From: Periconia sp. R9002
Taxonomy: Eukaryota; Ascomycota; Dothideomycetes; Pleosporales; Periconiaceae
DNA: 64,000 bases
NCBI GenBank assembly: GCA_023627715.1
Contig: JAMAHW010000065.1
Coordinates: 124,001 to 188,000, forward strand
Direction: 5' to 3'
Shown here: piece by piece, positions 12,810 to 25,282 of the stretch
Layout: each line of letters begins with the position of its first letter
How positions within the stretch are numbered: the first letter of the stretch is position 1
The notes under the pieces: model-generated
Databases searched by the model: none
What the model saw: the letters and a program-made list of their open reading frames with translations, nothing else
Told to the model about the DNA's origin: nothing
Translations under genes and position numbers: made by a program

Positions 12810-13751
12810 AAGGCTCTGCTTTGTAGATGAAGTGAGCGCTTTTTTTTGGAGCTTGTATATAGAATGCCCCGTCTTTTCTTTTGGTTTCGTTTTGATTGTA
12901 CATACGCCCTTCTGTCAGATGTAAAATCTAGATTTCTTTTCCCCCGAAATCCATGCGGGGAAAGGAAATAATAAACCTTCTGTTTTGATGCTGAATTAGC
13001 TTTCTGTGCCTTTTTTTCAACTGTTGTCGTTGTTGCCCCATCTTGAAATGAGTCGTGGTGGAAAGGGAAGGTGATGATGAATAGATGATCTAATTTCTAC
13101 TTAGTTGTATAAATGTATTGCTATTTTTGGCCGTGGTAGTGATGCCTAGGGAGTGCTTCGACCCCCTTTTTTTTGAAGATTTACAAGGTTGGTACTGGTG
13201 GAACTACGCAACCTACAGCTACTATACCAATGAAATATTTACAGAATCGTCGACTATCGGGACACCACGTGGTGCGGCATATTGAGACAACAACCATGTA
13301 CTGTAAATACCCTAGTTGCACGTAGCAAACTTTGTAACCTAGCGATTTAGTAATCGAATCTTGGGAGAAACGTATGGTTTCGCGAGGTCAAGACTCATCA
13401 GCACGGTTTGAACAAGGGCAGCGCGAGTTGTGGATTTTAACAATTTGATTTTCATTTGTTTTTTGGTTGGGTTTTGACTCATTTACTTTCCTTACGTGAT
13501 TCCTATCCACCTTCATACTTTATCCAAAAGTTCACCTCACAGTCCGACCCAACCCCCGATATCCATGGCCGGGGCAGGAGACGAGCTCTTCTCTAGCCCC
13601 CTATCAATTATATACAACAAGTTTGAAAAAAAGACGCAACATATGAGTGACGACAAAGGGGAATAACGCTCCAATCTAACGCAAATCAGCAAAACGGTGG
13701 TATCAGAATGAAGAAAGAAAAAGCTCAAGCGGTTCACACCATCTACGTTTT
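12810..13751. other. Intergenic between convergent genes
   Basis: About 0.9 kb holding the 3' ends of the GH7 gene and the next minus-strand gene. An AATAAA-like signal is at about 12969. Nothing else is recognised. Confidence 0.6.
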
Positions 13752-14814
13752 TTAGATGGTGCGCACGCCCCTCGCAGCTTCGTTCTTCACTCTTCTCCTG
13801 TACTGATCGCGGAATTGGATACGGCCAACCGTGCCCAGGCCGACAACGCTCGTGAATAGAACCATCCATATGCCAGTGATGATCACACCTTGAGGGCCGA
13901 CCTCGCCAATGCCGGTGCCGGGCAGTTTGAAGGGTGCTACTGACGCGATGGCTGCAGAGGCAGAGGCAGAGGCGGCTTGAGGGTCCGTGGGAGAGGCTTG
14001 CTTCGCGAAAACACCGTTCACAAAGGATGCTTCTTGCGAAGAAAGTGTGGTTTTCTCCGGTTGGCCGGCAGGGTTGTTGGCAGTGAGCTCGATTTGAGGG
14101 ATCAACAGAGGCTGGAGAGTTGCTCTGCAAATGTATATGTCAGACTTGTATAGAAGCGTATTGGTGAGGGGTTCCATCTACTTACTGTGTCATGGCAGTG
14201 CCCATCAGGTTGGCATTGATTTTGCCGACGTAGTTCAGCACTTTGAGCTGCACTGGCATGTTGGGGCTTGGTGCTTGCCTCTCCATGAGAACACCATCCA
14301 AATCGCGCGCCTTGATGGGCGGGTATGCTACATCACGCTTGGTGAAGGTAGCATTCATGTTCTGTACCGTAGCGCCTAGGTAGGATAGCGTCATGCTAAC
14401 ATCGGCAGCTTGAATACCAGTCCAGGGTGCAATGGGCGCGGAAATATTGTACATGCGTAGCTCCGCCTGGAAGATGCCAGTCTGGTTGTCGAGGAAGGGC
14501 AAGTTGTAGCACACAGCGAGGCCACTGGGGTTGGATGCTTGGCCATTAAGGGTCATAAGTTGGTTTTCGCAGGCGGACTTAGTTTGCGATTCCCATTTTG
14601 CCAGATCAATCATGGATGCATCGCCGGAGGCGGGAGAGGCCTGTGGCGCACTGGCATCTTGTCGACGAGTGAGAGTGGCCTCGAGATTGGCGTCCCGTCG
14701 CATCTCTTGTTCAAAATCATTGCTGCGTCTGAGAAGAGCACCGTGTGCCTCTGGTTTTGAAGAGGCGCACCCGACGAGAAGAAGAGTGGCCCACAGGGCT
14801 GTGTTGTAGAGCAT
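13752..14814 (-). CDS. Secreted, C-terminally membrane-anchored protein of unknown function
   Basis: Two exons (intron 14125-14185) give 333 residues. An N-terminal signal sequence MLYNTALWATLLLVGCASS is followed by Arg-rich dibasic sites (LLRR, LTRR), an extracellular region with a few cysteines and N-glycosylation sequons (NQT, NIS, NAT), and one hydrophobic span near the C-terminus (GVIITGIWMVLFTSVVGLG) with a short basic tail. The topology suggests a type I membrane protein with its bulk outside the cell or in the secretory lumen. I do not recognise a named domain. It is most likely a conserved ascomycete hypothetical protein. Confidence 0.75.
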
Positions 14815-16910
14815 GATGAAGTATGGCGAAGGGATGCTGTATTAGATAGAGGCTGAGATATTAAAGTTGATATGATGGAATAAAGGGTTGTTGAATTGCC
14901 GGGCTGGCCAGCAGCGAGTGATGAAAAGACGAGGGTGAGAAGAGAATGGTAGAAGAGAAACAAAACGAAAAGGAAGTTTGGACAGGTCAGTTGATCATGA
15001 GAAACCGGCTCTGCCAGCGAGTCACTACGGTACCGTAGGTGGGAGGGAAGTGGGCGATGGGCGGGTTAAGAAAAGTCAGAATAGCGGGGAGGCAGCCAGG
15101 CCAGCAAGCTATGGTCACAACGGCGGAAAGCGATGGCGTGAGGGACGAGGCAACCTAGACTCGAAGAGCATCATGAAGCTAAAGTGAATCTTACATGGCA
15201 CGGTTGAGACAGTGTCGAGACGGGGAGGTGAAGGCATGATTATGCAGTGGCCGTGAGAAATGCGTAGAAGGGGTGTGCATCGGGCCGCTTGTAGCGTAGC
15301 GAGGGCCCATTTGGATGGCGCGAACGACAGATCCAACCAAGCTTTGGCTTGGACCGTGAAGTCTTGCAACAGGCATGAAGACGATGAACCCCTTGAGACG
15401 ATTGGAGTTGAGGTTGTCGACGATGGGCGCACAGACAAACGGGCAGCGCTTCATAACGAGCCGACGTCGTCTTGGCCGGCCAATCACGTTGGCGAGTCTG
15501 GGTTTCATCATGGCCCTGATGATACGGCTGGGGACGGATCGTGGTTGAGCCGCGTCGCAATGTCGCAGCAGCGCCTCGCCCAAGAGTCAGGCAGGGCTAT
15601 GCTGGCGTGTACAAAAAATAAAGAGTGCCCACCCAAAATTGTGGGTGCTGCTATGTAGGACGTCGTTGGGTGTTCGCGGGTGCCCAGCTGTGGATACAGA
15701 ATGGGGCAGCCTATGGTCGTGTCATGTGGACAACATGGTCATGTCGTGTGATGCCTGATATTTAAAAGTAAAGAATACAATGGTTTGATGCAACGAATGA
15801 TGATTTTGTAGCCTCACCGTTCCTTTGTGGTGTGGTGTGTGTTCAATATCTGCGTCCTTCACAGAGGTACTGTACAGTACATGTTGCAAAAGCGCGAGTC
15901 ATGACATGTAGACTCACGTGATGCGAGTGCACGTGTTCCCATGTGTCTGGGTAGCGGGTTCGGCGACGTCAAGAGACTGCACAAGCATGCAACCCTCATC
16001 GTCAACACCAGAAATACACACATACATATCATGTACATGTACGTGATGCTTCCTGCCATGCCGCCAAGTATCGAACAGCATCACATACAGTGTTACATGG
16101 CTTCACTGAGGCGCTGGCGGCCACTCCCGCTCCGCCCGCCTGCTCGCTCGCTTGCTCATAGCCTCACCGTATAAATCCTCGCCTTGCACATCATAGTACA
16201 CATGTACAGTACACTGCACAAGAGACCGCCAGAGCAAGACGACCTTCTCTCCACACCGTATATAACCAAAACAGTCCTCCGTTTTCTCGATGATCTGGCA
16301 CCACACGACCACGGCTGACGTCCCGCTGCCTGCGAACACAATGCACCCCGTGTGTACACATGTACTTCGCTCTTCCTAAGCCGCTCCTATCTTGCCACGT
16401 CGCTTGCAGCATGCTAACCCTCCAAGGGTGCCATCGTGCCCCGTCTGCATTCGCCCAACTCCCCAACTCAAGCCCGTAAACTAGATTGTTGCAACCCTTC
16501 CCTTAGCAAACTAATGCCGTCCCAAATACTCTCGACTAATTGCCAGCACATCGATGGCTTCTGCCCACCCTTTGCACTCACCCTGCCCTGCCGCCTCCGG
16601 CACCCAGGCCCCCCAGCCCTGCTACCGCAGTACATCTAATAGCTACGCTGACGTCCCAACTTGCTGGTCTGATGCCTCCTACGCTTTCCCTCCTTGCTGC
16701 TATGCACTTTTTTGCTTTTTGATGCTGCTGTTCCCGGGCGCCCCCTTTGCCCTGAACACCAATAGTCCCCCGTAGCCTCATTGCCATTCTTGTGCGACCT
16801 TGTGTCGATACGCAGGTAGCATTGCCTCACTTCCATGTGGCCCGCCCGGTTGTTTTCTGCTTAGGGATTCCAGTTTATTTAGACCTCGTCGAGGTCGAAT
16901 TGCTCCCAAC
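14815..16910. other. Intergenic, about 2.1 kb
   Basis: The stretch is shared by the upstream regions of two divergent genes. ORFs of up to about 130 codons occur on the minus strand at 15.2-15.6 kb but show no domain, no codon pattern and no plausible intron structure. CT-rich sequence before 16911 looks like the kinase-like gene's 5' UTR and promoter. Confidence 0.55.
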
Positions 16911-18911
16911 ATGCAGCACGGCTCCAGTCCCTGGCGAACTACCGCCTCTGAATATGCTAAGCCGCAGTATAATTTGCACACCACCATGTCCATGGTCAAC
17001 TTGCACGAGGAGTCGTCCAACTGGTATTCTCGAGGGCCTCCCTCGCCAACTGCGTCCTCCATATCCTCCTCCACAAGCCGAAGTGCGACCCCGGTCTCCA
17101 GCAACAACAACACTAACAATCCGTGGTTGAATACCATGTCAAGTCCGGCATCTACCCAATCCAGCAATTCAGCCAGCTCTTCCCCCAAGGAAAGCCCCAA
17201 TCATACACCTAAACATACGAGTCGCTGCACGACTCCCATCGCTCCTCAACCACGGCGCCCCATCAATCCTGCAGGTTTTGTTCCCATGTCTCCGCCTCTA
17301 TCCGTTTCCGGGGAATCATTCAGAGGCAATGAGTACCCGGCTTCTCCAAACCCATACCGACAGCCAATGGCTATGTTCTCGCCGCTAGTCAACGGTTTCA
17401 TCAATACGTCCTGGCTGTCCACGCAAGGACAATCTCTTTCGGGTTGGTTCTATGAACTCGCGAGAAAGCAATTTATGGATCCGGCCATGATCAGGAAAGT
17501 TTGGCAGTGGACCTTGTCCAATCCCCGGCTAGCGATTTTGCTGGCGGTATGCGACGATGTGGCCTCGTGGCGACAAGCGGCGTTCTTTGACCTGCGAGAC
17601 GAGAATCTCCCATTTCCAGAAGATCGCCTGCAAGGAATCGTAACAGATTCCAGCCGAGTGGTCGAAGAACAGTGGCGGGCGACCTCGAAAGAGCTATCGT
17701 TGAATGGTTCTCATGTCGAGTTCAACTCTCGCGAAACCGTACCGCTGAAACACATCAACCTGATCCGCACATCGAGAGGCTCTGAGAAAAGTGTCGATCT
17801 TGTGCGTTTACTGGGAAATGGCGATGATCGTATCTTCATCAGAAAGCGATTTGTCCTCGCTCGACCCAATCAAAAAGCGGCACTCCTAGAGCAGATCAAC
17901 AAATACAGGGCACTGGATCACCGGAACATCGCCAGCCTGCTTTGCTCGTATGCTCAATCCAGTCACGTGGGCATTATTACTGCCAGGGCACAGTGCAGTC
18001 TCGACGATTATCTGGACCTGGCAGCCACCGAGCCCAACCGCCCCAAATTTCTAGTCGATTGGATGTTCGATCTGTCATCCGCCTTAGATTACCTCCATTC
18101 TCAGTCCATCTGCCACCGAAGCATCCGACCTCGTAAGATCGTCATCGAAGGCTCACGTATTTTATTCTGTGCATTCGGGATCGGCGGAGCAGAAAACATT
18201 CCCACTCCCGCAGCATCCACCTCGCAGCGTCTCGACCAACGCACCTACTTCCAAGACCAAGCCTACATCTACGCCGCCCCCGAAACCTTGGTATCGCGCG
18301 GGAAGCGCTTCTCGGACGTTTTCTCTCTCGGATGTGTGTTCCTCTCCATGATGACGGTAGCCCAAGGCGAATCCCTTTCCCTCTTCGCCCAATACCGCGC
18401 CCGCTCTTCGCACGACGCCTCCTTCCACAACAACCTCGACCGTGTGGCCAGCTGGCGGAACCGCCTCCACGCGATGACCACCTCGGGCCAGCGGGGTGGA
18501 AACGTAGGGTCCGGACGCAAAGCGCGCCAGCTCAAAGCCGAGGCCGACTGGCTCCAAATCATCGAGGAAATGATACGCCAGAAACCCAAGGAACGCGCCA
18601 AAATCTCGGCCATTGTGCATGTGTATGGGAGCGGCAAGTCGGTGGGGCTGCGGAGGAGGAGTCTGGATGGGGGCGGGTATAGCGGGCAGGCGGCGGCGAG
18701 TCTGGGCATGGGGAGTAGTCGTCAGTCGTCGCATCATCTCGCTTCGGTGCCTTCAAATGGTGCGGGTGGTAGTGCGGGCGTTGTGGACAAGACGCCGGAA
18801 TTGAGTGTTTTTGATGGGTATTTCAAACAGCAGGAGCAACAGCAGGAGCAACAGCAGCAGCAACGGCAACAACAGCACAAGAGATATGACTCGGCGGATG
18901 TGTGGGGATGA
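16911..18911 (+). CDS. Predicted pseudokinase (protein kinase-like fold)
   Basis: A single open frame of 666 residues; ATG 16911 is the first in-frame methionine with a good context. Residues 1-190 are Ser/Thr/Pro-rich. Residues roughly 300-600 are kinase-like: FIRKRFVLARPNQKAALLEQ, YRALDHRNIASLL, a helical SALDYLHSQSICHRSIRPRK and a PETL-type APE motif (AAPETLVSRGKRFSDVFSLG). The catalytic HRD is CHRS (Asp replaced by Ser near residue 403) and the metal-binding DFG is AFG (near 422), so phosphotransfer is unlikely. A poly-Gln stretch lies near the C-terminus. It may act as a scaffold or allosteric regulator in signalling; that role is inference. Confidence 0.8.
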   Translation: MQHGSSPWRTTASEYAKPQYNLHTTMSMVNLHEESSNWYSRGPPSPTASSISSSTSRSATPVSSNNNTNNPWLNTMSSPASTQSSNSASSSPKESPNHTPKHTSRCTTPIAPQPRRPINPAGFVPMSPPLSVSGESFRGNEYPASPNPYRQPMAMFSPLVNGFINTSWLSTQGQSLSGWFYELARKQFMDPAMIRKVWQWTLSNPRLAILLAVCDDVASWRQAAFFDLRDENLPFPEDRLQGIVTDSSRVVEEQWRATSKELSLNGSHVEFNSRETVPLKHINLIRTSRGSEKSVDLVRLLGNGDDRIFIRKRFVLARPNQKAALLEQINKYRALDHRNIASLLCSYAQSSHVGIITARAQCSLDDYLDLAATEPNRPKFLVDWMFDLSSALDYLHSQSICHRSIRPRKIVIEGSRILFCAFGIGGAENIPTPAASTSQRLDQRTYFQDQAYIYAAPETLVSRGKRFSDVFSLGCVFLSMMTVAQGESLSLFAQYRARSSHDASFHNNLDRVASWRNRLHAMTTSGQRGGNVGSGRKARQLKAEADWLQIIEEMIRQKPKERAKISAIVHVYGSGKSVGLRRRSLDGGGYSGQAAASLGMGSSRQSSHHLASVPSNGAGGSAGVVDKTPELSVFDGYFKQQEQQQEQQQQQRQQQHKRYDSADVWG

Positions 18912-20993
18912 ATTCATTCGCATCCAATCATAGATGTATGGTGGCGTTCGTCGGGCACACGACACAAGTAAGAGGGAGGGGGAATACGGAATAGAAATGC
19001 ATGCATTGCAGCGAAGGCGTCTGTCTGTCTGGAAGTTTTAAATGCGAACGAAACGAAAGCAAATCTGGAAATTCTTTCCCTCACGACATAGAAATCCCCT
19101 TAGTTATTTCTATCTCTCCTTCCTCCTACTTTTTCTTCTCCATCATTCAAGGAAGCGGCATCATTCACCACCATAAACACTGACCTGACCATCAACTTCA
19201 CATTCATCACCCTTTCCTCTGCAAAGTTGAATCTTTATTTTTTCTTCTTCTATAGGGCATTTGATACCCCCACCTCTTCTAGTATATACATACATACATC
19301 CATAGGTCCCATCATTCCAATCCAAACTTAAAAAATTCAAAAATCATACTTCAAATTACCTACCTACCTACCCTAAATCTCACCCACGCAAAAGTGAAGT
19401 TAAGAGTAGTAATAACATGAGGGAGGAAGGAAGGAATGAAGGAAGGAGGGAGTACATATAGAGTTTGAGATTAATTGTTACTATTGATGCTCCTTCGTTT
19501 CTGGTATATGTATGGGGTTTTAGAAGGGGGTGGTGGAGGCGGTGGAGGTGGTGGGGGGTGTTGAGGAGGATGGATGGATGGGGGATGTGGTGTAATTTCT
19601 ATGAAGTTCTTCTTTTTCTTTTCCTTTCTTTTTGGGTCGCTTTGGACAGGAGGGGTTCACGGAATGTTTGTAATGGGGTAAGTTTATAGGTACGAATGGG
19701 ATAGAGATGTTTGCGTGGAATGATGAGAGGGAGAGAGAAGTTTGGGGGTGTTTTTTTAAGGGGGGGTTGTATGGGTTTGTTGGTGGGTGGTGCGAGTGAA
19801 GGTAGGTAGGTATATCTAATCAAGGAACGTCAGGGTCTCATGGATGTATATGTATATGTGTATTCTGTTGGTGTGCTAGCTAGATTACTATTCATTTTTT
19901 GGACTTTGCTTTTGTTGTCTGGAGGGAGGGTGCCCATTGTTCAAAATGGATCCTATTCCTCCCTCTGAAGTAAGCCAGTGGCCGACCATGTTTTGGAAAC
20001 CGGACTTCAGCGGTGGTTAGTAGGATGGCATTCAGCAACCAAAGAGTTCGTTCTATGACTATTGGGGCCGGTTTGGCTGCTTTGGTAATATGTATGAAGT
20101 CGGTGAGTGAGGTCAGGGATACGGGAAGTGTTTCGTTTTGATGGTAAATTTGTATGTAGCATTATCCCACTTTAGTAGTGCTTTCCCCTAGAGATTTATT
20201 ATGGCGAACAGAAAAAAAAAGGCGTACCACAGAAGCTCCTGTGCGCTGGCGTAAGGTCGTGATTAACCGACACTATTTAGACCTCATCTAGGAATAAAAC
20301 GACTACAGACGGTTACAAAAACTATCGATCCAGGAACGCTGGGGTAAGATCGGTGTACAGGTCACGTGACATGTACCTACTTCTCACGCCATCAGTGCTG
20401 GCGTAATAGTAATTTTTATCTGGTTTTGCATTAACATACCCTAAAACCGATAAGTTGTATTTCTGAATAGCCCAATAAGCTTTTTCGTGCTTCAGCTTTG
20501 GCTTATGAAGCGGAGGAATTACACAAACACCCTTGTTGTAGACATAGACATCTCCGCGGTTGAGTAATATCGTGCGGCTCTGAACGGAGAAGCGTGTATT
20601 TGGATTATACCCCGACTTTTTTTGATTGGATATTCAAGCCCAGGATCTAGGTTGGAAAGAGTAAGAGGAGATACCTTGTTCCCCCGTTGTACTTTGTCTA
20701 TTGTTGAGACGGCGAGGAGAGTACTCCTGTTCATTGTATTTCCTCCGACCGGTCGACTCATCAACGTCCGTATCACGGAGGGTTGCATTTAGCACAAACT
20801 ATCAAAGGCTTAAATAGGCAAAACACAGCATTCTCTCCGTTTCCCTCTCTACCTCACTAGAACTATATAAACTAACCCCCAAACCTCCAACCATCTCCTC
20901 ACCAGCTCTTCACATCAATCACTCACTAGTCTTCAAATCCCACATTCTTTCCAGAAAACCTACCTACATCTTCCCACCAACCAACCCTCCAAA
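18912..20993. other. Intergenic, about 2.1 kb
   Basis: No supported gene. Low-complexity tracts occur: GGAAGGAATGAAGG near 19430, GGTGGAGG near 19530, and CTAC repeats near 19365. A TATATAAA box at about 20864-20871 lies 125 bp before the next ATG. An 89-codon minus-strand ORF at 20519-20788 has no recognisable feature. Confidence 0.55.
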
Positions 20994-21450
20994 ATGCAGC
21001 CCATCCTCCTCGCCCTCACTCTCGGCAGCGTGCTCGTCTCGCAGGCCGCCGCCACCGTTGCTTTCGGCTCCCAAGGCGGAAACAAAGTCGCCTGGATCTC
21101 CGGCGACGATCCATGCAACGCCGATAACGTCGTCAAGATTACGTCTAGTGACAAGATTCCTTGTGATCAGAACTTTACGCTTCGCAACGGCTTCTCTTAC
21201 CAGGTATGTCACTTCTCCATACTTCCTCAACCGTGTAACTAATGCGGTTTGCAACAGTTGCGCGGCTGCGGTACTCCTACCTTTGCCCTCTGGAACGCAG
21301 ACGGCTCGTTCAACGCCATCGCCAACTCCAGGGGCCAACTCATTGGCTGGTAAGTTTGAGGAGACGAACACCCCAATTTCACAAGAAAGGTCACTAATAA
21401 ACCGACTCAGCGACCAAGTACCGGATATTCATCAAGAGTGGGAGTTCTAG
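20994..21450 (+). CDS. Small secreted cysteine-containing protein (effector-like)
   Basis: Three exons (introns 21204-21257 and 21350-21410) give 113 residues. A clear signal peptide MQPILLALTLGSVLVSQAAA is followed by a mature part of about 93 residues with four cysteines (DPCN, IPCD, RGCG, IGCD) and a short acidic/aromatic C-terminus HQEWEF. A TATA box and CT-rich leader precede it. Four cysteines in a short secreted protein would allow two disulphides, a pattern common in fungal apoplastic effectors or surface proteins. No family is recognised. The splice sites are canonical and keep the frame, which supports a real gene over a chance ORF. Confidence 0.75.
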
Positions 21451-24093
21451 ACGCATTTGAAGCTTTTCAAAGGGGAATATCGCATGGGCAAGCTCCCTTT
21501 TCATCGCAGTCGCATGTCGGGCTGATCGACGCACGGCTGGGCTTGTGGTGTCAATATGCGTTTCCTTTTCATTCACTGGGGTTGAGAGAACATGCTGGAG
21601 ATGGGAAGATGCGGTAGATCTTTTAGTCGCTCATTTAGGATGGAACTTATATTGGTGAATATATGGGTCACGTGACCACATTTTTTTCGACCACACTTTT
21701 TCCGCCTTTATCATAAAATTTTCATCAACACCTTTTCAAACTAGGAACAGACAGCCTAGGTAGTATTTGTACTATTAAAAGTTGTCTATGAACTATGTAC
21801 CTTGTTTTTGGGATTTTTGTTGATCATCACGAATTGACTTATGTTGTGCCTCGCCGGTCGGGGGCACTCAGCCCTTCAAACGCACGGCTTTCTCACCCCA
21901 AAAGGTAAGAGAGAAAAAGAATCTCGGAATGCAAAAAAATAGCAAAAATAGAAATGTCACCATGAAAGGTCGAACCGACTGCCGTGACGCAAGATACCTA
22001 CTAAGGCAGCCCCCGACTACTAGTACCAAGTTCACTAAGTGGACGCCAGCCCCATTTCTACAATCTGAAAATTATTGCCGTTTAAGAAATATATATACTA
22101 TCGAAAATAATATTTGATATGTAAAGGGCACGAAGGAGTGGTCTGTGCGGACGTACAGGTAAAGGTGAAAGAGGCAAGCACGTCACGCCATGTGATTGGG
22201 TGTAAATAGAGTCATCATTAGCTACAGACTCTGATTCCTCACTCTCACAAAATTATTGTGAAGATCAAGGGACGCATCCAAGTTTGGTCTACGCTGGTTA
22301 TGATCAGAATTTCCAAGATCGAGCAGCGGGATTTTCCTTTGTAGGACTGCGTAGGTACTCGGAAGTTTGGCAAAGCAAGACTTCACTAACTTTAGTTCTC
22401 CATGTTTGAAGGGAGGATGCGAAAGAGGGTTTCTGCGGTTAGCTATGTGTGGTCGTATAATATTGGGAATATGTAGTCACGTTTTTCTGGCCAGATGTCG
22501 TCGACTTGTAATTTATCTACTAGGAACTGGCGGACAGTTTAGAACTCGATAGGTGTTGAATTGAACTTACAGAAGCCACTCATCATTGCAGCTATGGTTC
22601 ACGAGCTCCCCGGATTTATTTATTTCTAGGTACCATCCAGGGGGTAGCTCAGGGAAGTTTAGTTGTCGTATCATCGACGCCTGATCAACAAAGCTGTTTT
22701 GTATCCATGTTTTAGCCGTTCGCGTGTTTGTCTAACGTGTTTGTCCAATAGTAGATCTAGCGTATGGAAGACAAGGTGGACAGCAAGGCACAGCCACGAT
22801 TGATATCACATGCAACCTCAATGAATCATTCATATAAAACCCGCGTTGGATTGTCTCCTTCATCTCGTCAACCATGAGTCACAGGGCGGATTCTACATAG
22901 TAGAATTAGAAGTGCCAGTGATGTCGAGTCGATTAGGTACTTCCTGATAAGGTGTAAATAAGTACCCCCACACATTGTTTCAAGGGTGAAGTTGATGTTC
23001 TTTTTCCAAGATCAATTTGTACGTATACTGCAGGTCGTTCGCATCCTATGCGCAGATGCAGTCTGAAACCACGGCGCGCGAGCTGTAGGATATTAATGGC
23101 ATGAACGCTGGGGAGAACTATTGCGGGAATCCTCCCATTATTTCGAGACTTTTGATCCGGATCGAACGGAATGGAAAGGCTTTAGATAATCATTATAACC
23201 ATGTTCGTGTTTCACCCACTTGACGGCCAGCCGGTATTCTAACGTCCTCGTTGAAAACCCTCAATCTTTGTCTCTGTGTATTGCCAAACCCAAATGATGC
23301 TCTTTTCGTGGAATATGATAAAAAGGCTCTCGAACGAGGGTTTACATGGAGTCGAGGAATTAAAGATAGTTCACGCTCAGTCAGTTCCTAAATCTCCGAC
23401 TCTACAAAATTGGTACAACGACGAGACATGCAAAAACTCCCCACTTGATAAGGATTTGCGAGGCTGAATCTTGTAAGCATAGGGAAATAAACTTGGTCGC
23501 AATTTTCGTGGAAATTAACGAGTACTGCGGGAGAATTATTATACCGATATGTGGGGGCTTACAATGATAGTAGAGGAGCGCACCGGAATAGTTACATACC
23601 GAAGGGTGGGGGCTGGTAAGTTTGCTATCAGATCAGTGACCGACACTTTTCGGCTGAACCGATATTGAACATTGTTCTATAGGTAGTAAAATAAGCCCAA
23701 AGCGTCCTAAATACGTCTCCTATTGCCTTTAATAGTTCGCATTCTCGTCGACTTCAATAAGCCCACAAGCCCTTTTGGGATTTGATGATCTGCACGTCCA
23801 CTTTTATGTCTTTGTTTTGCATGCGGCCCCAGGTCCAAATTCTAAGTAATATTAGCTGGGCGATGAGTAAGGTGTGCCACTCAGATAATAGGGTGGTGGT
23901 AACCATCCCCTGTACAAATGAAAGTAGGTCATTGGTCATCCTCACGCAGAACGCATATCATGTACTCCGAACTCAGCTCTCCTCGACCATGTACATGTTC
24001 TATAGGGGCTCTTGGAAGTAAATATTAAAGAATCTACGCGATGGTAGTAAGTACCGGATACTATCCCGAGTTTTTTCCCCTGGTTTTTTCAGA
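21451..24093. other. Gene-poor, AT-rich decayed region
   Basis: About 2.6 kb without an intact gene. It holds copy 2 of the dispersed repeat and short broken frames; for example, the frame near 23,283-23,385 reads as a stretch of about 30 non-repetitive codons before a stop, which might be a gene relic. Frequent TA-rich stops in all frames fit mutational decay such as RIP, but this needs dinucleotide statistics. Confidence 0.5.
21748..21789 (+). repeat. Dispersed repeat core, copy 2
   Basis: Matches the core in the GH7 intron (11967-12007) apart from four transitions and small changes after the AAAAG. A GGTCACGTGACC palindrome is about 80 bp upstream at 21668. Here it lies in gene-poor DNA 300 bp after the small secreted protein gene. 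Confidence 0.6.
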
Positions 24094-25028
24094 ATGGCGA
24101 CATGCTATCTGCAAAATGGAGAGGAAGCTGCAAGCAACAAGGTACCTTGCAATGGCACCGCTGTTGAAGAAGGAAAACACTCTTCTTGCTGTACCAGCAG
24201 CCATCAGTGCTTATCCAATGGTCTATGTCGAGACCCGCATCAAGAAGCCGCAGAAAATTTCTACTGGCGAGTCGCTTGCACGGACAAAACATTTCAAGAT
24301 CCTGCATGTGCAAGCCACTGTCCTGGTATGTCTCTTAAACCTCGTAATGCTGCAGTGAAAAAGCTCATTCTCTAGATTATGGCGACGGATCGTACCTAGT
24401 TTGGAAATGTCCAGAACCGGGAAAGTGGTGTTGTAATGGAGGCTATATCGCACCTCTCGAACAACGCCAGCACCGCACCAACACGTCGTGTTGTAGTGTC
24501 AACGACTTGGTATTCCAAGCTTCAGACCCCGTCATTTACACGACCGCCGCGGCTCACTTTCCAATGCCCACGAGAGTAACTGTCCCTTTTACGATGAAGA
24601 CGGTATCTACGAATTTTACGTCGTTCACAAAATTAGAAAGGCCTGCGACGACAACCTTGGATTCCACAGTATCCACGAGTTCATCCTCCATGGCAACCAA
24701 TCCGCCAAGCTCGGCATATATACCCCCTCCTCCCTCAACTCCCAACCGGCTGGGTATCGGATTAGGGGTTGGCTTGGGCGTCTTACTTCTCACTTCTATT
24801 GCTACCCTATTGTGGTGGTTGCATAGGAGGAAGACAGCAAATACTCCTGAAGCACCCAAGTCTATTGAAGCATTCGAAATAACGGGTCGGGAATTCTCTG
24901 AGGTGTCGGGACAAGGAATCTGTGAATTGATGGGAAGCGACTGCGCTGAGCTTCTTGCAGGTGAAGGAACCAAAGAGCATCAAGTTGCCATGCTCTGCAA
25001 TAACATGACTACCCGACATGACTCATGA
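24094..25028 (+). CDS. Cysteine-rich single-span membrane protein
   Basis: Two exons (intron 24326-24375) give 294 residues. The N-terminal half is cysteine-rich, with CC pairs (SSCCTSS, KWCCNGG, TSCCSV) in the pattern of a fungal family whose ectodomains begin A-T-C-Y-x-x-N-G and carry the segment PCN-x-T-A-V-E. A Thr/Ser/Pro stalk follows, then one transmembrane segment (GLGVGLGVLLLTSIATLLWW) with a basic stop-transfer HRRK and a cytosolic tail. Relatives usually have a signal peptide just before ATCY; here the ATG directly precedes it and a possible acceptor (TTTTTTCAG) abuts it, so an upstream signal-peptide exon may exist or may have been lost. Function is unknown; surface sensing is a guess. 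Confidence 0.65.
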
Positions 25029-25282
25029 GTGTCTTCTGTCTGGGGAATCTGGGTGTTTGGAGTTTTGGTTATTGATAGATACGGTGGCTGCATCAAATCG
25101 GTGACTCCAATGCATTTAGGGGGTCTGGTTTTACAGGGATTCTTGTATATAGCTATTATGGAACTTTTTGGTACCAATTACAAACGTCCTCGCCTGGGGA
25201 TTTCAAATGAAATGAATTTTTATACATAGGAAGATTCATTAAAAAGGCGGGACAATTACATCAGCAAAATGTAGTTGGATAT

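Noticed and set aside
15191..15583. 130-codon minus-strand ORF in the 14.8-16.9 kb gap
   Set aside because: No domain or intron support, and other frames overlap it with similar length.
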